From NCBI GenBank assembly GCA_031315995.1, contig JALDRG010000007.1:1-64000 (forward strand): a DNA stretch of 64,000 bases, written 5' to 3'. The translations under genes and the position numbers were made by a program. Of the stretch, positions 1 to 9,363 are shown in pieces (positions within the stretch are counted from its first letter, which is position 1; each line of letters begins with the position of its first letter). The notes under the pieces were generated by a model. That model saw only the letters and a program-made list of their open reading frames with translations, was not told the DNA's origin and did no database searches. The DNA comes from Nitrospira sp. (GTDB taxonomy: Bacteria > Nitrospirota > Nitrospiria > Nitrospirales > Nitrospiraceae).

Positions 1-496
1 TCCGCCGTTCCATCAAGTCCCGATCGGTCATGACGAAGTCGTTGTCGTTGTCGTGCGGCCCTTCCAGATAAAATTGGAAGACTTCTCCCAAGCCGGTCGT
101 GTTGGGCACGAGTTGGGACACGGAACCGGTCGGCAACAGCTCTTGGACTTCCAGCACGCGTTCGAGCACGACCTGGCGGGCTAAATAGATATCGATGTCA
201 TCCGTGAAGACGACGGTGATCATCGACAGACCGACTTTGGAGAAGGAGCGAATATCCGTCAGCCCCGGCGCGCCCATCAACTGAAGTTCCATGGGAAAGG
301 TGACGAAACGTTCGACCTCGGCCGGAGACATGCCGGGAACTTTGGTGACGACCTGAACCAGCACTGTGGTGACGTCGGGGAAGGCGTCGATGGCAATGGT
401 CCGGAAGGCATAGATCCCCCCGGCCGAGAGAAGGCACGCCAATACGACGACCAGGACCCGTTGACGGAGAGCGAATGCCAGGAAAGAGGAGAGCAT
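1..496 (-). CDS. Heavy-metal RND efflux permease (CusA/CzcA-like), N-terminal part, cut by window edge
   Basis: Reverse-strand translation from the ATG at 494-496 stays open to the window edge and gives about 165 residues of an RND inner-membrane pump. A first membrane helix (about residues 11-31) is followed by the porter-domain start with the family motif AIDAFPDVT and then SPAEVERFVTFPME, which is typical of the heavy-metal (HME) branch. The pump would exchange protons for metal ions and pass them to the adaptor and outer-membrane channel encoded just upstream in the same operon (501-3178). The start lies 4 bases after the adaptor stop codon, so coupled translation is likely. The metal cannot be told, because the substrate helices lie outside the window. 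Confidence 0.9.
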   Translation of the reverse strand, partial: MLSSFLAFALRQRVLVVVLACLLSAGGIYAFRTIAIDAFPDVTTVLVQVVTKVPGMSPAEVERFVTFPMELQLMGAPGLTDIRSFSKVGLSMITVVFTDDIDIYLARQVVLERVLEVQELLPTGSVSQLVPNTTGLGEVFQFYLEGPHDNDNDFVMTDRDLMERR

Positions 497-500
497 CAGG

Positions 501-1733
501 CTAGATTTGTTCCCCGAGCAACTCGGACTTCAACACAAAGCCTCCGTTGGTCACGATCGATTCTCCCTCCAGCAGTCCATCGAGCACTTTGATGTCCTGG
601 CCGTTCGACGGGCCCAGTTTGACATCGCGCGCTTCAAAGAGAGTGGGTTCACGCTGGACAAAGACGAATTGTCGGTCGCGGTCGCGTTGAACGGCGGCTT
701 CGGGAATGAGCAGGACATTGGGCTCCGGTTCGGAATAGACACGAACCGAGGCATACATGGCGGGTTTGAGCTTGCGTTCGGGATTCGGCAGTTCGAGACG
801 TAAACGCATGGTGCGGGTGGCCGGATCGAGTACGTCGCCCACATAGGTGATGCGCCCGTGAAATACTTCCCCGGGATAGGCGGCGACATGCACCTCCACT
901 GTCTGGCCCGGCCCGGTGAGGTCGGGACGGATGTAGGGGATATCCTTTTCGGGGATGACGGCCGTCACCCATACGTTGGAGAGGTCGGCGACCACGAATA
1001 GTTTTTCGGTGGTCTCCACGACTTCGCCCTTGGTCAGATTGCGGGCGATCACCCGGCCGTCGAAGGGAGCCAGGACGGGCACATGCGAACGGATTGTGTG
1101 CTTCCGGTCCAGATTTCGCAAATCCTCATCCGTGAGGCCCAAGAGGAGCAGGCGATCCCTCGCTTCCTGCCGTTCGGCGCGAAGGCTGAGCATTTCCCCT
1201 TCCCGCCGTTGAGCTTCCGCCAGTCCGATGACCTTTTCTCTGAGCAGTAATTCAGCTCTCCGGAATGCCCGGTCCGCGACGTTCAGTTTAGCCGTCGCCT
1301 TCAAGTAGGCCGACTGTGCCATTCCTAGTTCACTGCTATACAGGAGGGCTAGGAGCGTGCCCGCCTTCACTTCACGACCCAGGTCGGCATACACATCAAT
1401 GACCCGGCCGCGAACCAGAGTCGTGATCTCGGCCAAGGCGTGTTCGTTCGGTTCGACGGTGCCAGGAAAATCACGGGTGGTACGATACTCCCTGCGCTCG
1501 ACGGGTTGGACGAGGAGGCCTGCCGTTTGGATCTCTTCGGCGGTTAAATAGACCAACCCTTTGCCGGGGTTCGGTGAAGGCGGATTTGCTCCGGTGGCAT
1601 TCGGAGGGGGCCCCTCGCAGCCGAACAGGAAGAATAGCATGATCAGGCCGAGAACACCCTTCACCGAGGCGATGAAACGCGCCCTCTGCCAGAACGACAA
1701 TAACGGTGAGACGATCGGTCGGATCAGAAACAT
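501..1733 (-). CDS. RND periplasmic adaptor, CzcB/CusB-like lipoprotein
   Basis: 410-residue membrane-fusion protein. The N-terminus has a hydrophobic stretch ending in a lipobox (LFGC, Cys39), so the mature protein is probably lipid-anchored in the inner membrane and reaches into the periplasm. A biotinyl-lipoyl-like half (GRVIDVYADLGREVKAG), a helical hairpin (about residues 140-205), a second lipoyl half (VLAPFDGRVI) and beta-barrel segments follow in the usual adaptor order. It should bridge the permease at 1-496 and the outer-membrane factor at 1733-3178. The start overlaps the stop of the upstream outer-membrane gene by one base. A metal-efflux role is inferred from the HME-type permease. 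No His-rich metal-binding N-terminus is seen. Confidence 0.9.
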   Translation of the reverse strand: MFLIRPIVSPLLSFWQRARFIASVKGVLGLIMLFFLFGCEGPPPNATGANPPSPNPGKGLVYLTAEEIQTAGLLVQPVERREYRTTRDFPGTVEPNEHALAEITTLVRGRVIDVYADLGREVKAGTLLALLYSSELGMAQSAYLKATAKLNVADRAFRRAELLLREKVIGLAEAQRREGEMLSLRAERQEARDRLLLLGLTDEDLRNLDRKHTIRSHVPVLAPFDGRVIARNLTKGEVVETTEKLFVVADLSNVWVTAVIPEKDIPYIRPDLTGPGQTVEVHVAAYPGEVFHGRITYVGDVLDPATRTMRLRLELPNPERKLKPAMYASVRVYSEPEPNVLLIPEAAVQRDRDRQFVFVQREPTLFEARDVKLGPSNGQDIKVLDGLLEGESIVTNGGFVLKSELLGEQI

Positions 1734-3178
1734 TATATGGTGCCTCCCACGGCGCGTTCCAGGAGCGCCAATGACATCGAGAGATCAAATTGGGCCTGGG
1801 CATAGTCTAACAGAATCTGACGCTGCACCCGTTGCGCGTCGAGGACTTCGATGAGGCTGGAGGCACCCTGCTGGAAACTGAACTTCGCGATTCGTAGCGC
1901 CTCATCGGCCTGCTTCAGGAGCCCCTTCTCGTAGACCTCGATCATATCGGCGGTCGTTTTCGCGTCTTGGAAATGTTGGCTCACGTTCCGGATGAGCTCG
2001 TTTCGCGCCCGCAGAAATTCGGCCTCGCCTTTTCGTTTGCTGCCGAAGGCCGATATGATTTCTCCTTGCCGTCGATCCCACACAGGGGTCGGGAATGAGA
2101 CTCCGCCGGTAAACGCTTCGCGACCGATTTCCCGCCAATAACTGCCTCCGATCGTGATATTGGGCACGCGAGCCTGCCGTTCGAATTCCAAGCTATGATC
2201 GGCCTGCTCGACGAATTTTCTCAATCGCAGGATCGTCGGATGTTGAGTCAACGCGCGTTCAGTCAAAATATCGATGCCGAATCCTGGCCCCACACGGTGA
2301 AGTTGGCCATCGATGGCGTAAGAAGGCCCGAGTGAGCCGGCCGTCAGCGTGTCGAGCATCACGCGATTGACGCGCACTCGATTGGCTGCTCTGGTCAGTG
2401 ATTGATTGGCCTTAAGCACTTCCACTCCGGACCGAATCGCTTCGAATTGCGGACTCTCTCCTAGGCGCACCCTGGCTCGGACGGCCTTATCGACATCCTC
2501 TACGGTGGCCAGATTCTGCTGCGCGAGGATCAGCGCGCGCTGAGCCAAGAGGAGATCGTAAAAGGCGACCTTGACGTCGGCCACCAGATTCAACTGGGTC
2601 TCCGCCAACCCGGCCGAAGCGGCGGCTACGCCTGCTTCGGTGGCGCGCTGTCGCGCCGCGCGTTTTGACGGCCACTCAATCGGCTGTCCGACGGTCAGGT
2701 TAAATTCCGTGACACTTTCTCGCACCGACGGATCGAATAGCCCTAGATCGCGCATCCTGCCACGGCCGCTATTGGCGCTGATCGAAGGGTTGAGATAGGT
2801 GTTGGCGGCAACCTGCTGTCCTCGACTCTGATCGATGATCCCTTCCGCGCTTGCGACCGTGGGGTTTCGCGTCAGGGCAAGATTCAGCACCGCGTCCAGG
2901 GAATAGATCGGTTCCGGCGACGCCGGGGGCGGCGCGATTGAAGGGGCATCCGCCAGGCTGATGCTCGGAGCTGAACAGACGACGTAGACCATGACGAGTA
3001 GGGCATAGGCGACAATCGTCGGATTGAGTCCGGTCATAGGGGTAAGGCGGCCACTCCCTGTCCTGAGCCGATCATGGACGGATGTTGGGTCGATTGACCG
3101 CCTCACAATCTGGCTGATCCCGACCCCTGTCTGCGGGTGCGGCTCTTGGGCACGCCCGCCTCGGCCTGCGTATCTCAT
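1733..3178 (-). CDS. Outer-membrane efflux protein, CzcC/TolC family
   Basis: TolC-like outer-membrane factor with two repeats of long helical segments (for example LALTRNPTVASAEG near the start of the mature protein and the closing SLIEVLDAQRVQRQIL). It would form the exit duct of the metal RND system encoded downstream. The start is uncertain. The ATG at 3178 has a strong ribosome site (GGAGGGAGGA), but a normal signal peptide (hydrophobic, ending SISLADA) begins only at an ATG at 3037. The first 47 residues of the longer form are Arg-rich and look like a leader extension. With the 3037 start the protein has about 434 residues, a usual length for this family. Confidence 0.87.
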   Translation of the reverse strand: MRYAGRGGRAQEPHPQTGVGISQIVRRSIDPTSVHDRLRTGSGRLTPMTGLNPTIVAYALLVMVYVVCSAPSISLADAPSIAPPPASPEPIYSLDAVLNLALTRNPTVASAEGIIDQSRGQQVAANTYLNPSISANSGRGRMRDLGLFDPSVRESVTEFNLTVGQPIEWPSKRAARQRATEAGVAAASAGLAETQLNLVADVKVAFYDLLLAQRALILAQQNLATVEDVDKAVRARVRLGESPQFEAIRSGVEVLKANQSLTRAANRVRVNRVMLDTLTAGSLGPSYAIDGQLHRVGPGFGIDILTERALTQHPTILRLRKFVEQADHSLEFERQARVPNITIGGSYWREIGREAFTGGVSFPTPVWDRRQGEIISAFGSKRKGEAEFLRARNELIRNVSQHFQDAKTTADMIEVYEKGLLKQADEALRIAKFSFQQGASSLIEVLDAQRVQRQILLDYAQAQFDLSMSLALLERAVGGTI

Positions 3179-3611
3179 CGTTGTGATTCCTCCCTCCACA
3201 AGACCTTGGCCCATTCCTCCGCGGCATTACATCACTGCGCGGCGGCCGTTGTCTTGCTTCAAACAACGTATCACCTTCGCCGAGTGAAGTCGATCAAGCC
3301 TGGTGGTGAGGTCGAGTGTGGTGGGAACCGTGGGACGCCAGGTCAGTGGTTCCAGCGAGAGAACAGTCTGTGTGGTGTAGGAGGGGTCTCCCAATGGCTT
3401 CCGATAAGGCGAGCCCAGTCCTGTGTCGTTCGGCGGAGCTGACCTGGCGAATGACTAGTCGGAGGTATGTGGTTGCGCGCTGCCCTCTGCGGCACATGCC
3501 CTGAATGTTCCCACGGCAAATAAAATGGAGGCCTCCTTCTTGAATGTCATATGGCTACGCGGTCGACCCACGAAATGGAACAGCGGCGGATCCTCTCATG
3601 GCAGGGACTCG
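3179..3611. other. Non-coding stretch upstream of the metal efflux operon
   Basis: No reading frame here has both a ribosome site and recognisable protein features. The stretch separates the metal-efflux operon from the Cys4 protein gene, both on the minus strand, and should contain the efflux-operon promoter. I could not pick a convincing -35/-10 or -24/-12 pair by eye. Confidence 0.4.
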
Positions 3612-3821
3612 CTAGGACTCGTGGAGATGATCTTGCGTAAGACGGCGATACGACTGAGTGCACTGTGGGCAATACCCTTCGGAGAAGCTGAGATCATGCG
3701 TCGTCAGATCGTGTGTCTGAATGAATGTTTGGAGATCCCACCACACCGCGCAGGGACTTCTGTCCACCCCCTTGTCCTGAACTCGCCAGCACACCTGACA
3801 TTGCGTGGCAGTGAAGTCCAT
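3612..3821 (-). CDS. Small Cys4 protein, stand-alone form of a response-regulator C-terminal module
   Basis: 69-residue protein with paired cysteines C8/C11 and C51/C54. It matches a short module often found at the C-terminus of response regulators and sensor kinases: CxxC, a W-x-x-L helix (WWDLQTFI), then F-S-x-G-x-C-P-x-C (here FSEGYCPQC). It very likely binds one zinc ion. A perfect ribosome site (AAGGAGG) lies 9 bases before the ATG, which supports a real gene. It sits downstream of the NarX/NarL-like pair at 4009-5792 on the same strand, so it may serve that signalling system as a detached partner. The function is not known. The family match is from memory of the motif, not a search. Confidence 0.72.
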   Translation of the reverse strand: MDFTATQCQVCWRVQDKGVDRSPCAVWWDLQTFIQTHDLTTHDLSFSEGYCPQCTQSYRRLTQDHLHES

Positions 3822-4008
3822 TACTCAGACCTCCTTCGACGGGACCGGGACAGCATGACGGATATGCGCAGGCTGCGGCAAAAAATATGTGGCCTAGGAT
3901 ATCGGATGGACGTGGTAGTGACAACTAGGTGATGTCCTAGGTCGGGTGTGAATAATTGCGAGGTCGACCGAACGATGAGCCGCTGGCTGCCTTCGTGCTC
4001 TGGAAAAC

Positions 4009-4653
4009 CTAGGCCGATGTCAGTCCGTGCGCGAGCGCGTACTTGGTCAGTTCGGCGGTGGTGCGCAGATTGAGATGAAAGATGATCTGAGCCTTGTGAA
4101 ACTCGACGGTTTTGGGAGAGATATTCAATAGTGCGGCGATTTCCTTGATGGTGCGTCCCTCGGCAATGAGCTGCAGCACTTCCCGTTGGCGCGGGGTCAA
4201 TTCCTGCCGTTGCGTGAGCAGGTCGGCCTGGCCTTCGGACAGGGTTGTGACGAGATCTTTGGTCAGCAGTGAGGTGACGAAATACTGTCCCTTCAGAACG
4301 GAGTCGATGGCTTGCTCCAGTTCTCTCGCCGCGGAGCGTTTGAGGAGGTAGGCCGAGGCGCCGGCTTTGAAGGCTTCGCTCACATAGGCTGGATCCGCAT
4401 GCATCGTGACGAAGACGAGCTTCACGTCGGGAAGCAGTTTCTTCAATTGGCGGGCGGCATCGACCCCGTTCAACAACGGCATGGAGATATCCAGCAGAAT
4501 CAAATCGGGGCGCAGCCGAGCGGCGGCGTCGAGCAGCGCGCGGCCGTCTTCGACAGCGCCCACGACTTCGCACCGTTGTTCCACGATCCGGCGGAATCCT
4601 TCCAGCACCAGGGTATGGTCGTCGGCCAGTAATACTCGAGGGGGTGTGGTCAT
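4009..4653 (-). CDS. NarL/FixJ-family response regulator
   Basis: 214-residue two-domain regulator. The receiver domain (about residues 6-122) has the acidic pair DD at 11-12, the phospho-acceptor Asp55 (LILLDISMP) and the conserved Lys near 106 (YLLKRSA). The LuxR-type helix-turn-helix (about residues 148-208) has the classic LTPRQREVLQLIAEG start and KTVEFHKAQI recognition helix. It would be phosphorylated by the kinase encoded just upstream, whose stop region it overlaps by 4 bases, and then bind DNA. Target genes cannot be read from the sequence. In other bacteria such pairs often sense nitrate or nitrite (NarX/NarL) or envelope signals (DegS/DegU). Confidence 0.93.
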   Translation of the reverse strand: MTTPPRVLLADDHTLVLEGFRRIVEQRCEVVGAVEDGRALLDAAARLRPDLILLDISMPLLNGVDAARQLKKLLPDVKLVFVTMHADPAYVSEAFKAGASAYLLKRSAARELEQAIDSVLKGQYFVTSLLTKDLVTTLSEGQADLLTQRQELTPRQREVLQLIAEGRTIKEIAALLNISPKTVEFHKAQIIFHLNLRTTAELTKYALAHGLTSA

Positions 4654-5792
4654 ACGGGAACCTCTCTGTGCGGCACTCTAAAGGAGAGGCGCGTGCCCTT
4701 GTGAGGGATTGAGTCGATGGTGACCGTGCCGTGGACGAGGCGTACGCGTTCCGCCATGCTGATCAGTCCGAGACCACAATGGCTGTCGGCCAGGAGTTGC
4801 GTATCGAAGCCGACTCCGTCGTCCTGCACGGTGAGTGTGAGGGAGTCGGGTGTGGTGAAGAGGGACACCGTCACCTGGGTCGCGCGCGCATGTTTCATGA
4901 CATTGGCCAGACTTTCCTGGGCGATGCGGTACAGGCAAGTGGAGACGGCTTGAGGTATGGTCGGGAGCGTTGAATGGATCTTCAGCACGCCTTCGAAGTT
5001 CGCGCGCGCGGTGCAATCATCAAGCAGGCGTTGCAAAGCGACCGTGAGCCCCAGATCGTCCAGAATCGACGGATGAAACTGATAGGCCAAATGTCGAACG
5101 TCGTCCGACAGCTCGGTGAGCCGATCCTGGATCGAGCGGAGTTCCTTGCCGCAGTCGCTTGCCGAGGCGGGAAGGCTGGCTTCCAACGATTCGGCTTGAA
5201 CGACCAGCATGGCCAGCCGCTGATTGATGTCGTCGTGGAGGTCTCTGGAGATGCGCCGGCGTTCTTCCTCCTGGGCCGTGAGGAGGCGAGCCGTCAGATC
5301 ACGCAGCTCCTGCCGGCTGTTGGCGAGGTCATGCTCGCTGGCACGCAACGACTGCTCCGTCTCGACGTGTTCGGAGATTTCATGCAGCAGGGATTGGTTC
5401 ACGTCGGCCAGTTCCCTGGTGCGGGCGGCGACGCGCACTTCTAATTCGTCCTTGGCCTGGCGCAGGCGAATCTCCGCGAGATGCCGTTGTCGCAGCAATC
5501 CGGCCGACATCCAGATGATGACCAAACCGAGGGCGGCATTGGTGAGTTCTACCCACCTGGGGATGCTGCTCAGGCGAGGCCCGATCACGGCCCCCACGAT
5601 GTGCAGTCCTGTGGCGGCGGCGGCGGTGAGCAGCGGGAGTTGCGGATGAGACGAGAACGAGGCCAGCAACACGATCCCGGCGTAGAGCACTCCGATGGCC
5701 ACCCCGAGGGGCATGAAGAGGTCGAGCGCAAAGAGCCCGCCTGTCAATCCCACCACGACCGGAAGGATCCAGCGATTATGAGTGCCGGCCAT
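4650..5792 (-). CDS. Membrane sensor histidine kinase, NarX/DegS (HisKA_3) type
   Basis: 380-residue kinase. Residues 8-100 form about four hydrophobic segments (a MASE-like membrane sensor without a large periplasmic loop), followed by a coiled coil (about 100-175). The HisKA_3 dimerisation helix has the phospho-acceptor His186 in SRDLHDDINQRL. The ATP-binding domain follows, with an N-box (ESLANVMKHA), DDGVGFD and GLGLISMAERV. It should autophosphorylate and hand phosphate to the NarL-like regulator, whose start overlaps its end. The compact membrane part suggests that it senses a signal within the membrane or from the quinone pool, but this is inference. Confidence 0.92.
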   Translation of the reverse strand: MAGTHNRWILPVVVGLTGGLFALDLFMPLGVAIGVLYAGIVLLASFSSHPQLPLLTAAAATGLHIVGAVIGPRLSSIPRWVELTNAALGLVIIWMSAGLLRQRHLAEIRLRQAKDELEVRVAARTRELADVNQSLLHEISEHVETEQSLRASEHDLANSRQELRDLTARLLTAQEEERRRISRDLHDDINQRLAMLVVQAESLEASLPASASDCGKELRSIQDRLTELSDDVRHLAYQFHPSILDDLGLTVALQRLLDDCTARANFEGVLKIHSTLPTIPQAVSTCLYRIAQESLANVMKHARATQVTVSLFTTPDSLTLTVQDDGVGFDTQLLADSHCGLGLISMAERVRLVHGTVTIDSIPHKGTRLSFRVPHREVPV

Positions 5793-5873
5793 CGTACGCC
5801 TGAATCATGTTCTGATTATCCGTCCCCGTCTGGCGCGGTTCAACCCTGAGATGCATGCTTGGCGCATATGCGC

Positions 5874-7265
5874 TTAGTCCTGTTCCATTTGCTTCTTAAG
5901 CCGTCGATCCAAGGCAAACCGCGTCAAGCCCAGGTGTTTGGCGGCCAGAGTCTTGTTGTGATCCGAAAGGCGCACCACTTCTTCGATAAGAGCCGACTCG
6001 ATATCGGCCAGGGTCTGTTGGCCCAGCACCATTTCAATGCGAAGCGTCGGGTGATCCCCTTGCGCCATGGCCACGGCGATGTGGGGCGCCTCCTCGTGCA
6101 ATTCGCGCGGGAGGCAGCCGGCGGTCAAGGTCTTCTCATGGCAGAGAATCATGGCGCGTTCGATGATGTTCTGGAGTTCGCGAATGTTGCCGGGATAACT
6201 GTATCGTTGCAGGAGCTGTTGGGCATCGGGCTCGATATCGACGACCTCTTTGCCGAACTCCTTGCCGAATCGCAACAGGGTTTGCATGGAGAGCGGCAGG
6301 ATATCTTCTGCGCGCGCGCGTAGAGGAGGAAGTTCGAAGGTGACCACGTTGAGGCGAAAGAAGAGATCTTCACGGAAGGTTCCGCGTGCGGTGTCCTTCT
6401 TGAGGTCCCGATTGGTAGCGGTCATCAAGCGGAAGTCCACCGAGAGGTCTTCCGTGCCGCCCACGCGTCGGAACGTGCGTTCTTGCAGCACGCGGAGCAG
6501 CTTCGCTTGCATGGCCGGGTCCAGGTCGCCGATTTCATCGAGAAACAACGTGCCGCCCTCGGCCTTTTCCAGCAGGCCGCGTTTTCGCTGATGGGCGCCG
6601 GTAAAGGCGCCCCGCTCGTGCCCGAACAGCTCGCTTTCGAAGAGCTCTTTGGGAATGGCTGTACAGTTCACGGCGACAAAGGGGCCGGATGCCCGCGGAC
6701 TGTTGCAGTGGATGACACGCGCAAGAAACTCCTTACCGGTGCCCGTTTCTCCTTGGAGCAGGACCGTCGATTTGGCATTCTGCGCCACGTCGCGGACTTG
6801 GCTCAGGAGGAGTTGCATCGCCGGACTGCGGGCGTCGATGTTTGAAATCGCGTACGGGCTGTTCTGATCCTCGAGCGAAAACTCCACCCGGTGGCGCAGG
6901 GTGAGAAATTCAAGTGCGCGATCAACGACCGGGTCGACCCCGGAGAGGTCGACCGATTTGATCAGGAAATCGTAGGCGCCCAGTCGCATCGCCTCCACCG
7001 CATCTTCCACCGTACCGTAGGCCGTCAACATGATGATCAGCGTCTGGGGGGCGATCGGGCGGAGCTGCCGGAGCGTCTCCACTCCTCCCATGCCGGGCAT
7101 CTTCAGGTCCAGGAGGATGAGGTCGGGTGCATGTTGCGTGACGGCCCGGATCAAGTCCTCGCCGGATTCGAAGCCGGTAACGCCGTGGTGACGCCGCGAC
7201 AGGCGTTTCACGATGGCGGAGCGAATGGCTGGTTCGTCATCTGTGACGTAGATCGTGGCCTGCAT
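5874..7265 (-). CDS. Sigma-54-dependent response regulator, NtrC/AtoC family
   Basis: 463-residue enhancer-binding protein. The receiver domain (1-120) has Asp53 as phospho-acceptor (LILLDLKMPG). The AAA+ domain has Walker A GETGTGKE (172-179), the sigma-54 contact loop GAFTGA (219-224) and Walker B FLDEIGD. A Fis-type DNA-binding helix-turn-helix closes the protein (AAKHLGLTRFALDRRL). The ATG at 7265 is chosen for its AGAGGA ribosome site. An upstream extension of the frame only overlaps the kinase gene. The gene overlaps the end of the histidine kinase by 29 bases, so the two form a pair. It is my leading candidate for the activator that binds the repeated GCAC-A/C-GTGCG sites found upstream of sigma-54 promoters in this window. 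Confidence 0.93.
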   Translation of the reverse strand: MQATIYVTDDEPAIRSAIVKRLSRRHHGVTGFESGEDLIRAVTQHAPDLILLDLKMPGMGGVETLRQLRPIAPQTLIIMLTAYGTVEDAVEAMRLGAYDFLIKSVDLSGVDPVVDRALEFLTLRHRVEFSLEDQNSPYAISNIDARSPAMQLLLSQVRDVAQNAKSTVLLQGETGTGKEFLARVIHCNSPRASGPFVAVNCTAIPKELFESELFGHERGAFTGAHQRKRGLLEKAEGGTLFLDEIGDLDPAMQAKLLRVLQERTFRRVGGTEDLSVDFRLMTATNRDLKKDTARGTFREDLFFRLNVVTFELPPLRARAEDILPLSMQTLLRFGKEFGKEVVDIEPDAQQLLQRYSYPGNIRELQNIIERAMILCHEKTLTAGCLPRELHEEAPHIAVAMAQGDHPTLRIEMVLGQQTLADIESALIEEVVRLSDHNKTLAAKHLGLTRFALDRRLKKQMEQD

Positions 7266-9240
7266 GCTGTTCCTCTTCCTGTATCCGTAGCGGCTGTTGT
7301 CGTAAGGGCGCCCATACTCGCACGATAGTGCCGTGCTCCGATTCACTGTCCAGCGCAATGTCTCCGCCGTGCGCATCGAGAATGTTTCGGCAGATGGCGA
7401 GTCCCAAGCCGGTTCCTCGCGGTTTGCCGCTGGTGAAAAATGGTTCGAAGACATGCGGGAGATGGGCGGGACTGATCCCGGCTCCCCGGTCCGCGACGGC
7501 GATCTCCAGTCCGGGCTCCCCACCGCGAGCCAGTTGGGCCAGGGTGACAGCAATACTGGCGCCGGACGGACTGGCTTCGATGGCGTTCTGCATGACGTTG
7601 AGCAGTACCTGCTTGAGTTGATCGCGATCGGCCTGAATGGTGTAAGGGGCGTCCGGTGCCGAGACCTGGATCGTCACCTGTTTGCCTGCGAGCGGCTCGT
7701 CGAGCACCTTTGTGACTTCGTGCACCAATTGTGCCATGTCGAAGGAGAAGGCCGCGATCTCACGGGGGCGGGCGTAGTCGATGATCTGGTTGACGATCCG
7801 GTCGAGGCGCTTGGTCTCCTGCAGGATGACCTCAAGATCGGGTCGGCGCGCATCGCTTGGATCGGAATCCTCGAGCAGGAGGGATGTGGTTGAGCCGATG
7901 CCGACGAGCGGATTTCTGATTTCGTGCGCAATGCCTGCCGCAACCTGCCCCAGTGTGGCGAGCCGCTCGGCCCGGCGCAGTCGTGTTTGCATGAGATCGA
8001 GGGCGGTGATGTCCACATTGAATCCCTGATACATGACGACCTCTCCGGAATGATCACGAATCGGAATGCGCCGGCTCAATACTTTTCGGACGGTCCCGTC
8101 CGCGTGAAGAAACCGGAAGACCGTTTCATACGATCGCCCTTCCTCCACGGCCTGGGCGAATTCCACGATGACTCGTTCGCGATCTTCCGGGTGGATGGCT
8201 CGGCGGACCGCATCCGGGTCTTTCTCTTCACTGGGGTTGAGTCCTGCCAAGAGGCTGTTATACCGATTGCTGAATACGAGGGTCATGCCACGGGTAGTAA
8301 AGATGCCGAACGGAGCATGATCGACGATACTGCGATACTTGGATTCTGAGCCGGCCAGGTCCTGATTCAGCTGGCGGAGGTTGGCTTCCGACTGCTGCAC
8401 CGCCGCGATGTGTGAATGGATGGCCGAACTCATCGCGTGCATGACACGCGACAGATTGCCGATTTCATCCGTCCTGGTCATCACCGGTACATGGGGGACC
8501 GGATGGGTGTCGGCGGCCATGACCGCCGCGGCCAGCCGCTCAAGCGGCGTCGTGATGGAGTGGGCGATGAGGTGCAATGTGCCGACCATGCAGATCAAGG
8601 CGAAGAGGCCGCCTCCCAGAATGGTCAGCAGCATGTCGTCCCGATCCTGGGATATTTTGGCGACTTTTGAATTCAGGGCCGTTTGAGCGAGATGTTCGAA
8701 CCGTCCCATTTCCTCTCGAATTTTCAGCATCAGCGTCCGCCCTTTACCCTCCTCGATATAGAGCCGAGCCTCTTCGGTATGTTCGGCCTTCACCGCTCCG
8801 ATCAGCGCTTCTTTTTCATCGATGAACTGCTTGACGAGATGTTGGACGGAGGTGATCAGTGCGCGCTGATCCTCATACGAGGAGACCTGCGCTTCCAGCG
8901 TCCGGCCGATGTTCGCTACATGATCTTGGGCGGTTCGATAGGGGAACAAATAATGTTCCTGGCTTGTCAGCACAAAGCCTCGGAATCCTGTTTCAAGGTC
9001 GACGATGAGCCGTAGATATTCCGAGGCCAACCGCTGGGAAAAATAGATGTCGTTCAACTGGCCTTCGTCGTCGGAGAAAGCCGTGACGCTGCGGTAGGTC
9101 AAGATGCTGAGGATCAGGACGGTCAGCGCGGGAATTACCGACGCAAGAAAGAGCTTGCGGGCAATGGGCAGATTGTTGAGCAGGTTACTCACGAGGGCTG
9201 TCGGTCTCCGGAGACAATCGTAGTCTTCACTGCTATCCAT
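7237..9240 (-). CDS. Sensor histidine kinase with CHASE3, HAMP and PAS domains
   Basis: About 667 residues. Order: transmembrane helix (about 28-50); periplasmic CHASE3 domain with the hallmark DLETGFRGFVLT; second membrane helix (about 205-228); HAMP linker; PAS domain (about 310-420); HisKA with the phospho-His in AAGIAHEIRNPLVG; and an ATPase domain ending in GTGLGLAICRNILDAHGG. It is the cognate kinase of the NtrC-type regulator it overlaps. The ATG at 9240 has GAGG six bases upstream; an ATG at 9252 is the alternative. The CHASE3 domain resembles that of the kinase-less membrane protein next to nxrB (22424-23083). The gene is divergent from the NirC operon, with a shared palindromic site between them. 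Confidence 0.93.
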   Translation of the reverse strand: MDSSEDYDCLRRPTALVSNLLNNLPIARKLFLASVIPALTVLILSILTYRSVTAFSDDEGQLNDIYFSQRLASEYLRLIVDLETGFRGFVLTSQEHYLFPYRTAQDHVANIGRTLEAQVSSYEDQRALITSVQHLVKQFIDEKEALIGAVKAEHTEEARLYIEEGKGRTLMLKIREEMGRFEHLAQTALNSKVAKISQDRDDMLLTILGGGLFALICMVGTLHLIAHSITTPLERLAAAVMAADTHPVPHVPVMTRTDEIGNLSRVMHAMSSAIHSHIAAVQQSEANLRQLNQDLAGSESKYRSIVDHAPFGIFTTRGMTLVFSNRYNSLLAGLNPSEEKDPDAVRRAIHPEDRERVIVEFAQAVEEGRSYETVFRFLHADGTVRKVLSRRIPIRDHSGEVVMYQGFNVDITALDLMQTRLRRAERLATLGQVAAGIAHEIRNPLVGIGSTTSLLLEDSDPSDARRPDLEVILQETKRLDRIVNQIIDYARPREIAAFSFDMAQLVHEVTKVLDEPLAGKQVTIQVSAPDAPYTIQADRDQLKQVLLNVMQNAIEASPSGASIAVTLAQLARGGEPGLEIAVADRGAGISPAHLPHVFEPFFTSGKPRGTGLGLAICRNILDAHGGDIALDSESEHGTIVRVWAPLRQQPLRIQEEEQHAGHDLRHR

Positions 9241-9282
9241 GTGCAACCTCATTGCCTGAGCCGCATGTCAGCCACTGAGGCA

Positions 9283-9298
9283 GGCGATTTGGTGGCCA
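9283..9298 (-). promoter_or_regulatory. Weak -24/-12 promoter candidate for the kinase/NtrC-type operon
   Basis: On the minus strand the sequence reads TGGCCACCAAATCGCC. GG and GC have the required 10-base gap, but the -12 box is CGC rather than TTGC. It would start transcription about 20 bases before the kinase start codon. It lies about 80 bases from the palindrome at 9364-9386, so divergent autoregulation is possible. Confidence 0.3.
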
Positions 9299-9363
9299 AT
9301 CTGGCCGCGAGGGCCGTTTCCCCCCAGGGTAGGATCCTGATCGTTTATTGCGTATTGAGCGAT

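Noticed and set aside
3821..4573. Long minus-strand frame (250 codons)
   Set aside because: It overlaps the response regulator in another frame, is extremely Arg-rich and has no family signature; it is a shadow of high-GC coding sequence.
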